64,000 nt of DNA. It comes from Aulostomus chinensis (taxonomy: Eukaryota > Chordata > Actinopteri > Syngnathiformes > Aulostomidae). Positions 1 to 10,999 of the stretch are shown here, one piece after another. The notes under the pieces were generated by a model. It was not told the DNA's origin, did no database searches, and saw only the letters and a program-made list of their open reading frames with translations. The position numbers and the translations under genes were made by a program. The stretch covers positions 1-64,000 of the forward strand of contig JBBMOA010000070.1 in the NCBI GenBank assembly GCA_037954235.1. The letters run 5' to 3'. Each line of letters opens with the position of its first letter. Within the stretch, counting starts at the first letter, position 1.

Positions 1-561
1 GTTCTGCATGAAGTGTTCATTTTGGCCTTCTCTCGCTGAGAAAACACTATTTGTGACCTGTGATACAAAAATGCCATAACTTTTGTTCAAAGTGAGTTTT
101 CAGTCAAGTTTCAATCTGAAAGCATAGAAAGATGCATAAACTTGAAGTTACAGCTTGATTTCAGTGACTTTTCGTCAAAATACAGGAGTTCTGCATGAAG
201 TGTTCATTTTGGCCTTCTCTCGCTGAGAAAACGCTATTTGTGACCTGCGACACAGAACAGCCATAAATTTTGTTCAAAGTGAGTTTTCAGTCAAGTTTCA
301 ACCTGAAAGCATAGAAAGATGCATAAACTTGAAGTTACAGCTTGATTTCAGTGAGTTTTCATCAAAATACAGGAGTTCTGCATGAAGTGTTCATTTTGGC
401 CTTCTCTCGCTGAGAAAACGCTATTTGTGACCTGCGACACAGAACAGCCATAACTTTTGTTCAAAGTGAGTTTTCAGTCAAGTTTCAACCTGAAAGCATA
501 GAAAGATGCATAAACTTGAAGTTACAGCTTGATTTCAGTGAGTTTTCATCAAAATACAGGA

Positions 562-748
562 GTTCTGCATGAAGTGTTCATTTTGGCCTTCTCTCGCTGA
601 GAAAACACTATTTGTGACCTGTGATACAAAAATGCCATAACTTTTGTTCAAAGTGAGTTTTCAGTCAAGTTTCAACCTGAAAGCATAGAAAGATGCATAA
701 ACTTGAAGTTACAGCTTGATTTCAGTGAGTTTTCATCAAAATACAGGA
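562..748 (+). repeat. Reference class A monomer (majority sequence)
   Basis: This unit matches the majority sequence at every position and is the reference for unit coordinates used here. Landmarks in unit coordinates: GTTCTGCATG at 1-10, the only CpG at 34-35 (CTCGCTG), AAAACACTAT at 41-50, GTGATACAAAAATGCC at 60-75, AGTGAGTTTTCAGTCAA at 91-107, TTTCAACCTGAAA at 109-121, AACTTGAAGTT at 139-149, and AGTGAGTTTTCATCAAAA at 163-180. The AGTGAGTTTTCA word occurs twice in the unit, 72 bases apart. The choice of first base is arbitrary. The unit carries stops in all frames and codes for nothing recognisable. Confidence 0.95.
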
Positions 749-1259
749 GTTCTGCATGAAGTGTTCATTTTGGCCTTCTCTCGCTGAGAAAACAATATTT
801 GTGACCTGTGATACAAAAATGCCATAACTTTTGTTCAAAGTGAGTTTTCAGTCAAGTTTCAACCTGAAAGCATAGAAAGATGCATAAACTTGAAGTTACA
901 GCTTGATTTCTGTGAGTTTTCATCAAAATACAGGAGTTCTGCATGAAGTGTTCATTTTGGCCTTCTCTCGCTGAGAAAACACTATTTGTGACCTGTGATA
1001 CAAAAATGCCATAACTTTTGTTCAAAGTGAGTTTTCAGTCAAGTTTCAACCTGAAAGCATAGAAAGATGCATAAACTTGAAGTTACAGCTTGATTTCAGT
1101 GAGTTTTCATGAAAATACAGGAGTTCTGCATGAAGTGTTCATTTTGGCCTTCTCTCGCTGAGAAAACACTATTTGTGACCTGTGATACAAAAATGCCATA
1201 ACTTTTGTTCAAAGTGAGTTTTCAGTCAAGTTTCAACCTGAAAGCATAGAAAGATGCAT

Positions 1260-3660
1260 AAACTTGAAGTTACAGCTTGATTTCAGTGACTTTTCGTCAA
1301 AATACAGGAGTTCTGCATGAAGTGTTCATTTTGGCCTTCTCTCGCTGAGAAAACGCTATTTGTGACCTGCGACACAGAACAGCCATAACTTTGTTCAAAG
1401 TGAGTTTTCAGTCAAGTTTCAACCTGAAAGCATAGAAAGATGCATAAGCTTGAAGTTACAGCTTGATTTCAGTGAGTTTTCATCAAAATACAGGAGTTCT
1501 GCATGAAGTGTTCATTTTGGCCTTCTCTCGCTGAGAAAACACTATTTGTGACCTGTGATACAAAAATGCCATAACTTTTGTTCAAAGTGAGTTTTCAGTC
1601 AAGTTTCAACCTGAAAGCATAGAAAGATGCATAAACTTGAAGTTACAGCTTGATTTCAGTGAGTTTTCATCAAAATACAGGAGTTCTGCATGAAGTGTTC
1701 ATTTTGGCCTTCTCTCGCTGAGAAAACACTATTTGTGACCTGTGATACAAAAATGCCATAACTTTTGTTCAAAGTGAGTTTTCAGTCAAGTTTCAACCTG
1801 AAAGCATAGAAAGATGCATAAACTTGAAGTTACAGCTTGATTTCAGTGAGTTTTCATCAAAATACAGGAGTTCTGCATGAAGTGTTCATTTTGGCCTTCT
1901 CTCGCTGAGAAAACGCTATTTGTGACCTGTGATACAAAAATGCCATAACTTTTGTTCAAAGTGAGTTTTCAGTCAAGTTTCAACCTGAAAGCATAGAAAG
2001 ATGCATAAAATTGAAGTTACAGCTTGATTTCAATGAGTTTTCATCAAAATACAGGAGTTCTGCATGAAGTGTTCATTTTGGCCTTCTCTCGCTGAGAAAA
2101 CACTATTTGTGACCTGTGATACAAAAATGCCATAACTTTTGTTCAAAGTGAGTTTTCAGTCAAGTTTCAACCTGAAAGCATAGAAAGATGCATAAACTTG
2201 AAGTTACAGCTTGATTTCAGTGAGTTTTCATCAAAATACAGGAGTTCTGCATGAAGTGTTCATTTTGGCCTTCTCTCGCTGAGAAAACACTATTTGTGAC
2301 CTGTGATACAAAAATGCCATAACTTTTGTTCAAAGTGAGTTTTCAGTCAAGTTTCAACCTGAAAGCATAGAAAGATGCATAAACTTGAAGTTACAGCTTG
2401 ATTTCAGTGAGTTTTCATGAAAATACAGGAGTTCTGCATGAAGTGTTCATTTTGGCCTTCTCTCGCTGAGAAAACACTATTTGTGACCTGTGATACAAAA
2501 ATGCCATAACTTTTGTTCAAAGTGAGTTTTCAGTCAAGTTTCAACCTGAAAGCATAGAAAGATGCATAAACTTGAAGTTACAGCTTGATTTCAGTGAGTT
2601 TTCATCAAAATACAGGAGTTCTGCATGAAGTGTTCATTTTGGCCTTCTCTCGCTGAGAAAACGCTATTTGTGACCTGTGATACAAAAATGCCATAACTTT
2701 TGTTCAAAGTGAGTTTTCTGTCAAGTTTCAACCTGAAAGCATAGAAAGATGCATAAACTTGAAGTTACAGCTTGATTACAGTGAGTTTTCATCAAATACA
2801 TGAGTTCTGCATGAAGTGTTCATTTTGGCCTTCTCTCGCTGAGAAAACACTATTTGTGACCTGTGATACAAAAATGCCATAACTTTTGTTCAAAGTGAGT
2901 TTTCAGTCAAGTTTCAACCTGAAAGCATAGAAAGATGCATAAACTTGAAGTTACAGCTTGATTTCAGTGAGTTTTCATCAAAATACAGGAGTTCTGCATG
3001 AAGTGTTCATTTTGGCCTTCTCTCGCTGAGAAAACGCTATTTGTGACCTGTGATACAAAAATGCCATAACTTTTGTTCAAAGTGAGTTTTCAGTCAAGTT
3101 TCAACCTGAAAGCATAGAAAGATGCATAAACTTGAAGTTACAGCTTGATTTCAGTGACTTTTCATCAAAATACAGGATTTCTGCATGAAGTGTTCATTTT
3201 GGCCTTCTCTCGCTGAGAAAACACTATTTGTGACCTGTGATACAAAAATGCCATAACTTTTGTTCAAAGTGAGTTTTCTGTCAAGTTTCAACCTGAAAGC
3301 ATAGAAAGATGCATAAACTTGAAGTTACAGCTTGATTTCAGTGAGTTTTCATCAAAATACAGGAGTTCTGCATGAAGTGTTCATTTTGGCCTTCTCTCGC
3401 TGAGAAAACACTATTTGTGACCTGTGATACAAAAATGCCATAACTTTTGTTCAAAGTGAGTTTTCAGTCAAGTTTCAACCTGAAAGCATAGAAAGATGCA
3501 TAAACTTGAAGTTACAGCTTGATTTCAGTGAGTTTTCATCAAAATACAGGAGTTCTGCATGAAGTGTTCATTTTGGCCTTCTCTCGCTGAGAAAACACTA
3601 TTTGTGACCTGTGATAAAAATATGCCATAACTTTTGTTCAAAGTAAGTTTTCAGTCAAGT
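1260..3660 (+). repeat. 38-unit-offset duplication, left copy
   Basis: Landmarks repeat about 7105 bases further right: GACTTTTCGTC at about 1290 and 8395, the HindIII-bearing B unit, ATAAAATTGAAG (2007 and 9111), AGGATTTCTGC (3175 and 10280) and GTAAGTTTTC (3643 and 10748). Small offset changes are explained by 1-bp losses at about 2791 and 6791. The left copy has private changes such as GATTACAGTG and CATCAAATACATGAG near 2775-2800. Confidence 0.8.
1310..1495 (+). repeat. B-class sub-lineage with a HindIII site (186-bp example)
   Basis: A to G at unit position 140 turns CATAAACTTG into CATAAGCTTG and creates AAGCTT. I found this at 1446, 6307, 8550, 19207, 23695, 26688 and 49130. All seven sit inside B units, so this is a sub-lineage within class B. 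The units at 23695 and 26688 also share GATACATAAG in place of GATGCATAAG and belong to a 16-unit duplication. This example unit has also lost one T in the run at 81-84 (AACTTTGTTC), which makes it 186 bp. Confidence 0.85.
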
Positions 3661-4130
3661 TTCAACCTGAAAGCATAGAAAGATGCATAAACTTGAAGTT
3701 ACAGCTTGATTTCAGTGAGTTTTCATCAAAATACAGGAGTTCTGCATGAAGTGTTCATTTTGGCCTTCTCTCGCTGAGAAAACACTATTTGTGACTTGTG
3801 ATACAAAAATGCCATAACTTTTGTTCAAAGTGAGTTTTCAGTCAAGTTTCAACCTGAAAGCATAGAAAGATGCATAAACTTGAAGTTACAGCTTGATTTC
3901 TGTGAGTTTTCATCAAAATACAGGAGTTCTGCATGAAGTGTTCATTTTGGCCTTCTCTCGCTGAGAAAACACTATTTGTGACCTGTGATACAAAAATGCC
4001 ATAACTTTTGTTCAAAGTGAGTTTTCAGTCAAGTTTCAACCGGAAAGCATAGAAAGATGCATAAACTTGAAGTTACAGCTTGATTTCAGTGAGTTTTCAT
4101 CAAAATACAGGAGTTCTGCATGAAGTGTTC
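3610..4130 (+). repeat. 5-unit tandem duplication, left shared part
   Basis: GTAAGTTTTC (3643), GACTTGTG (3793), CTGTGAG (about 3900) and AACCGGAA (about 4040) occur in this order and recur 935 bases later at 4578, 4728, 4835 and 4975. The equivalent region near 10.75 kb has this segment only once, so the five units were gained here or lost there. Confidence 0.8.
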
Positions 4131-4544
4131 ATTTTGGCCTTCTCTCGCTGAGAAAACACTATTTGTGACCTGTGATACAAAAATGCCATAACTTTTGTTC
4201 AAAGTGAGTTTTCTGTCAAGTTTCAACCTGAAAGCATAGAAAGATGCATAAACTTGAAGTTACAGGTGGATTTCAGTGAGTTTTCATCAAAATACAGGAG
4301 TTCTGCATGAAGTGTTCATTTTGGCCTTCTCTCGCTGAGAAAACACTATTTGTGACCTGTGATACAAAAATGCCATAACTTTTGTTCAAAGTGAGTTTTC
4401 AGTCAAGTTTCAACCTGAAAGCATAGAAAGATGCATAAACTTGAAGTTACAGCTTGATTTCAGTGAGTTTTCATCAAAATACAGGAGTTCTGCATGAAGT
4501 GTTCATTTTGGCCTTCTCTCGCTGAGAAAACACTATTTGTGACC

Positions 4545-5065
4545 TGTGATACAAAAATGCCATAACTTTAGTTCAAAGTAAGTTTTCAGTCAAGTTTCAA
4601 CCTGAAAGCATAGAAAGATGCATAAACTTGAAGTTACAGCTTGATTTCAGTGAGTTTTCATCAAAATACAGGAGTTCTGCATGAAGTGTTCATTTTGGCC
4701 TTCTCTCGCTGAGAAAACACTATTTGTGACTTGTGATACAAAAATGCCATAACTTTTGTTCAAAGTGAGTTTTCAGTCAAGTTTCAACCTGAAAGCATAG
4801 AAAGATGCATAAACTTGAAGTTACAGCTTGATTTCTGTGAGTTTTCATCAAAATACAGGAGTTCTGCATGAAGTGTTCATTTTGGCCTTCTCTCGCTGAG
4901 AAAACACTATTTGTGACCTGTGATACAAAAATTCCATAACTTTTGTTCAAAGTGAGTTTTCAGTCAAGTTTCAACCGGAAAGCATAGAAAGATGCATAAA
5001 CTTGAAGTTACAGCTTGATTTCAGTGAGTTTTCATCAAAATACAGGAGTTCTGCATGAAGTGTTC
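4545..5065 (+). repeat. 5-unit tandem duplication, right shared part
   Basis: This is the partner of 3610-4130 at an offset of exactly five units. It has the private changes AACTTTAGTTC before GTAAG and AAAATTCCAT at about 4931. The latter is passed on to the 12-unit duplication copy at 7174, which orders the two events: the 5-unit event came first or AAAATTCC arose before the 12-unit event. Confidence 0.75.
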
Positions 5066-6892
5066 ATTTTGGCCTTCTCTCGCTGAGAAAACACTATTTG
5101 TGACCTGTGATACAAAAATGCCATAACTTTTGTTCAAAGTGAGTTTTCAGTCAAGTTTCAACCTGAAAGCATAGAAAGATGCATAAACTTGAAGTTACAG
5201 CTTGATTTCTGTGAGTTTTCATCAAAATACAGGAGTTCTGCATGAAGTGTTCATTTTGGCCTTCTCTCGCTGAGAAAACACTATTTGTGACCTGTGATAC
5301 AAAAATGCCATAACTTTTGTTCAAAGTGAGTTTTCAGTCAAGTTTCAACCTGAAAGCATAGAAAGATGCATAAACTTGAAGTTACAGCTTGATTTCAGTG
5401 AGTTTTCATCAAAATACAGGAGTTCTGCATGAAGTGTTTATTTTGGCCTTCTCTCGCTGAGAAAACACTATTTGTGACCTGTGATACAAAAATGCCATAA
5501 CTTTTGTTCAAAGTGAGTTTTCAGTCAAGTTTCAACCTGAAAGCATAGAAAGATGCATAAACTTGAAGTTACAGCTTGATTTCAGTGAGTTTTCATGAAA
5601 ATACAGGAGTTCTGCATGAAGTGTTCATTTTGGCCTTCTCTCGCTGAGAAAACACTATTTGTGACCTGTGATACAAAAATGCAATAACTTTTGTTCAAAG
5701 TGAGTTTTCAGTCAAGTTTCAACCTGAAAGCATAGAAAGATGCATAAACTTGAAGTTACAGCTTGATTTCAGTGAGTTTTCATCAAAATACAGGAGTTCT
5801 GCATGAAGTGTTCATTTTGGCCTTCTCTCGCTGAGAAAACACTATTTGTGACCTGTGATACAAAAATGCCATAACTTTTGTTCAAAGTGAGTTTTCAGTC
5901 AAGTTTCAACCGGAAAGCATAGAAAGATGCATAAACTTGAAGTTACACCTTGATTTCAGTGAGTTTTCATCAAAATACAGGAGTTCTGCATGAAGTGTTC
6001 ATTTTGGCCTTCTCTCGCTGAGAAAACGCTATTTGTGACCTGTGATACAAAAATGCCATAACTTTTGTTCAAAGTGAGTTTTCAGTCAAGTTTCAACCTG
6101 AAAGCATAGAAAGATGCATAAACTTGAAGTTACAGCTTGATTTCAGTGACTTTTCGTCAAAATACAGGAGTTCTGCATGAAGTGTTCATTTTGGCCTTCT
6201 CTCGCTGAGAAAACGCTATTTGTGACCTGCGACACAGAACAGCCATAACTTTTGTTCAAAGTGAGTTTTCAGTCAAGTTTCAACCTGAAAGCATAGAAAG
6301 ATGCATAAGCTTGAAGTTACAGCTTGATTTCAGTGAGTTTTCATCAAAATACAGGAGTTCTGCATGAAGTGTTCATTTTGGCCTTCTCTCGCTGAGAAAA
6401 CACTATTTGTGACCTGTGATACAAAAATGCCATAACTTTTGTTCAAAGTGAGTTTTCAGTCAAGTTTCAACCTGAAAGCATAGAAAGATGCATAAACTTG
6501 AAGTTACAGCTTGATTTCAGTGAGTTTTCATCAAAATACAGGAGTTCTGCATGAAGTGTTCATTTTGGCCTTCTCTCGCTGAGAAAACACTATTTGTGAC
6601 CTGTGATACAAAAATGCCATAACTTTTGTTCAAAGTGAGTTTTCAGTCAAGTTTCAACCTGAAAGCATAGAAAGATGCATAAACTTGAAGTTACAGCTTG
6701 ATTTCAGTGAGTTTTCATCAAAATACAGGAGTTCTGCATGAAGTGTTCATTTTGGCCTTCTCTCGCTGAGAAAACGCTATTTGTGACCTGTATACAAAAA
6801 TGCCATAACTTTTGTTCAAAGTGAGTTTTCAGTCAAGTTTCAACCTGAAAGCATAGAAAGATGCATAAACTTGAAGTTACAGCTTGATTTCA
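4650..6892 (+). repeat. 12-unit tandem duplication, copy 1
   Basis: A 2243-bp block is repeated directly next to itself. Shared rare variants at an offset of 2243 are GACTTG (4728 and 6971), AAAATTCC (4931 and 7174), GTGTTTATTTT (5437 and 7680), GCAATAAC (5681 and 7924), TTACACCTTG (5945 and 8188), a B core (6229 and 8472) and a HindIII site (6307 and 8550). The offset is 12 units minus the 1-bp loss at about 6791. Boundaries are approximate because neighbouring units are nearly identical. Confidence 0.88.
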
Positions 6893-9135
6893 GTGAGTTT
6901 TCATCAAAATACAGGAGTTCTGCATGAAGTGTTCATTTTGGCCTTCTCTCGCTGAGAAAACACTATTTGTGACTTGTGATACAAAAATGCCATAACTTTT
7001 GTTCAAAGTGAGTTTTCAGTCAAGTTTCAACCTGAAAGCATAGAAAGATGCATAAACTTGAAGTTACAGCTTGATTTCTGTGAGTTTTCATCAAAATACA
7101 GGAGTTCTGCATGAAGTGTTCATTTTGGCCTTCTCTCGCTGAGAAAACACTATTTGTGACCTGTGATACAAAAATTCCATAACTTTTGTTCAAAGTGAGT
7201 TTTCAGTCAAGTTTCAACCGGAAAGCATAGAAAGATGCATAAACTTGAAGTTACAGCTTGATTTCAGTGAGTTTTCATCAAAATACAGGAGTTCTGCATG
7301 AAGTGTTCATTTTGGCCTTCTCTCGCTGAGAAAACACTATTTGTGACCTGTGATACAAAAATGCCATAACTTTTGTTCAAAGTGAGTTTTCAGTCAAGTT
7401 TCAACCTGAAAGCATAGAAAGATGCATAAACTTGAAGTTACAGCTTGATTTCTGTGAGTTTTCATCAAAATACAGGAGTTCTGCATGAAGTGTTCATTTT
7501 GGCCTTCTCTCGCTGAGAAAACACTATTTGTGACCTGTGATACAAAAATGCCATAACTTTTGTTCAAAGTGAGTTTTCAGTCAAGTTTCAACCTGAAAGC
7601 ATAGAAAGATGCATAAACTTGAAGTTACAGCTTGATTTCAGTGAGTTTTCATCAAAATACAGGAGTTCTGCATGAAGTGTTTATTTTGGCCTTCTCTCGC
7701 TGAGAAAACACTATTTGTGACCTGTGATACAAAAATGCCATAACTTTTGTTCAAAGTGAGTTTTCAGTCAAGTTTCAACCTGAAAGCATAGAAAGATGCA
7801 TAAACTTGAAGTTACAGCTTGATTTCAGTGAGTTTTCATGAAAATACAGGAGTTCTGCATGAAGTGTTCATTTTGGCCTTCTCTCGCTGAGAAAACACTA
7901 TTTGTGACCTGTGATACAAAAATGCAATAACTTTTGTTCAAAGTGAGTTTTCAGTCAAGTTTCAACCTGAAAGCATAGAAAGATGCATAAACTTGAAGTT
8001 ACAGCTTGATTTCAGTGAGTTTTCATCAAAATACAGGAGTTCTGCATGAAGTGTTCATTTTGGCCTTCTCTCGCTGAGAAAACACTATTTGTGACCTGTG
8101 ATACAAAAATGCCATAACTTTTGTTCAAAGTGAGTTTTCAGTCAAGTTTCAACCGGAAAGCATAGAAAGATGCATAAACTTGAAGTTACACCTTGATTTC
8201 AGTGAGTTTTCATCAAAATACAGGAGTTCTGCATGAAGTGTTCATTTTGGCCTTCTCTCGCTGAGAAAACGCTATTTGTGACCTGTGATACAAAAATGCC
8301 ATAACTTTTGTTCAAAGTGAGTTTTCAGTCAAGTTTCAACCTGAAAGCATAGAAAGATGCATAAACTTGAAGTTACAGCTTGATTTCAGTGACTTTTCGT
8401 CAAAATACAGGAGTTCTGCATGAAGTGTTCATTTTGGCCTTCTCTCGCTGAGAAAACGCTATTTGTGACCTGCGACACAGAACAGCCATAACTTTTGTTC
8501 AAAGTGAGTTTTCAGTCAAGTTTCAACCTGAAAGCATAGAAAGATGCATAAGCTTGAAGTTACAGCTTGATTTCAGTGAGTTTTCATCAAAATACAGGAG
8601 TTCTGCATGAAGTGTTCATTTTGGCCTTCTCTCGCTGAGAAAACACTATTTGTGACCTGTGATACAAAAATGCCATAACTTTTGTTCAAAGTGAGTTTTC
8701 AGTCAAGTTTCAACCTGAAAGCATAGAAAGATGCATAAACTTGAAGTTACAGCTTGATTTCAGTGAGTTTTCATCAAAATACAGGAGTTCTGCATGAAGT
8801 GTTCATTTTGGCCTTCTCTCGCTGAGAAAACACTATTTGTGACCTGTGATACAAAAATGCCATAACTTTTGTTCAAAGTGAGTTTTCAGTCAAGTTTCAA
8901 CCTGAAAGCATAGAAAGATGCATAAACTTGAAGTTACAGCTTGATTTCAGTGAGTTTTCATCAAAATACAGGAGTTCTGCATGAAGTGTTCATTTTGGCC
9001 TTCTCTCGCTGAGAAAACGCTATTTGTGACCTGTGATACAAAAATGCCATAACTTTTGTTCAAAGTGAGTTTTCAGTCAAGTTTCAACCTGAAAGCATAG
9101 AAAGATGCATAAAATTGAAGTTACAGCTTGATTTC
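6893..9135 (+). repeat. 12-unit tandem duplication, copy 2
   Basis: This is the adjacent second copy of 4650-6892, carrying the same rare variants in the same order. The copies appear almost identical over their shared part, which suggests a recent event. Near 9.1 kb it changes to the ATAAAATTG unit seen at 2.0 kb, so the right edge was joined to the older 38-unit-offset block. Confidence 0.88.
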
Positions 9136-10765
9136 AATGAGTTTTCATCAAAATACAGGAGTTCTGCATGAAGTGTTCATTTTGGCCTTCTCTCGCTGAG
9201 AAAACACTATTTGTGACCTGTGATACAAAAATGCCATAACTTTTGTTCAAAGTGAGTTTTCAGTCAAGTTTCAACCTGAAAGCATAGAAAGATGCATAAA
9301 CTTGAAGTTACAGCTTGATTTCAGTGAGTTTTCATCAAAATACAGGAGTTCTGCATGAAGTGTTCATTTTGGCCTTCTCTCGCTGAGAAAACACTATTTG
9401 TGACCTGTGATACAAAAATGCCATAACTCTTGTTCAAAGTGAGTTTTCAGTCAAGTTTCAACCTGAAAGCATAGAAAGATGCATAAACTTGAAGTTACAG
9501 CTTGATTTCAGTGAGTTTTCATGAAAATACAGGAGTTCTGCATGAAGTGTTCATTTTGGCCTTCTCTCGCTGAGAAAACACTATTTGTGACCTGTGATAC
9601 AAAAATGCCATAACTTTTGTTCAAAGTGAGTTTTCAGTCAAGTTTCAACCTGAAAGCATAGAAAGATGCATAAACTTGAAGTTACAGCTTGATTTCAGTG
9701 AGTTTTCATCAAAATACAGGAGTTCTGCATGAAGTGTTCATTTTGGCCTTCTCTCGCTGAGAAAACGCTATTTGTGACCTGTGATACAAAAATGCCATAA
9801 CTTTTGTTCAAAGTGAGTTTTCTGTCAAGTTTCAACCTGAAAGCATAGAAAGATGCATAAACTTGAAGTTACAGCTTGATTTCAGTGAGTTTTCATGAAA
9901 ATACAGGAGTTCTGCATGAAGTGTTCATTTTGGCCTTCTCTCGCTGAGAAAACACTATTTGTGACCTGTGATACAAAAATGCCATAACTTTTGTTCAAAG
10001 TGAGTTTTCAGTCAAGTTTCAACCTGAAAGCATAGAAAGATGCATAAACTTGAAGTTACAGCTTGATTTCAGTGAGTTTTCATCAAAATACAGGAGTTCT
10101 GCATGAAGTGTTCATTTTGGCCTTCTCTCGCTGAGAAAACGCTATTTGTGACCTGTGATACAAAAATGCCATAACTTTTGTTCAAAGTGAGTTTTCAGTC
10201 AAGTTTCAACCTGAAAGCATAGAAAGATGCATAAACTTGAAGTTACAGCTTGATTTCAGTGACTTTTCATCAAAATACAGGATTTCTGCATGAAGTGTTC
10301 ATTTTGGCCTTCTCTCGCTGAGAAAACACTATTTGTGACCTGTGATACAAAAATGCCATAACTTTTGTTCAAAGTGAGTTTTCTGTCAAGTTTCAACCTG
10401 AAAGCATAGAAAGATGCATAAACTTGAAGTTACAGCTTGATTTCAGTGAGTTTTCATCAAAATACAGGAGTTCTGCATGAAGTGTTCATTTTGGCCTTCT
10501 CTCGCTGAGAAAACACTATTTGTGACCTGTGATACAAAAATGCCATAACTTTTGTTCAAAGTGAGTTGTCAGTCAAGTTTCAACCTGAAAGCATAGAAAG
10601 ATGCATAAACTTGAAGTTACAGCTTGATTTCAGTGAGTTTTCATCAAAATACAGGAGTTCTGCATGAAGTGTTCATTTTGGCCTTCTCTCGCTGAGAAAA
10701 CACTATTTGTGACCTGTGATACAAAAATGCCATAACTTTTGTTCAAAGTAAGTTTTCAGTCAAGT
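8365..10765 (+). repeat. 38-unit-offset duplication, right copy
   Basis: This is the partner of the block at 1260-3660, with the same variant order. Its left part also forms the end of the second copy of the 12-unit duplication (6893-9135), so at least two duplication events overlap here. Private changes include AACTCTTG near 9428 and GAGTTGTCAG near 10563. Confidence 0.8.
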
Positions 10766-10999
10766 TTCAACCTGAAAGCATAGAAAGATGCATAAACTTG
10801 AAGTTACAGCTTGATTTCAGTGAGTTTTCATCAAAATACAGGAGTTCTGCATGAAGTGTTCATTTTGGCCTTCTCTCGCTGAGAAAACACTATTTGTGAC
10901 CTGTGATACAAAAATGCCATAACTTTTGTTCAAAGTGAGTTTTCAGTCAAGTTTCAACCTGAAAGCATAGAAAGATGCATAAACTTGAAGTTACAGCTT

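Larger units (their letters stand above)
1..2420 (+). repeat. Long-range duplicated block, left copy
   Basis: The ordered variants here recur at 47871-50104. Shared landmarks are TCAATCTGAA at the start, CATAAATTTTG in the first B unit (263 and 48133), two consecutive B units, AACAATATTT followed by CTGTGAG, a HindIII-bearing B unit (1446 and 49130), and the pair ATAAAATTGAAG with TTCAATGAG (2007 and 49691). The offset is 256 units at the left end and 255 after one unit is lost on the right. The window begins inside this block, so its left limit is unknown. Confidence 0.85.
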
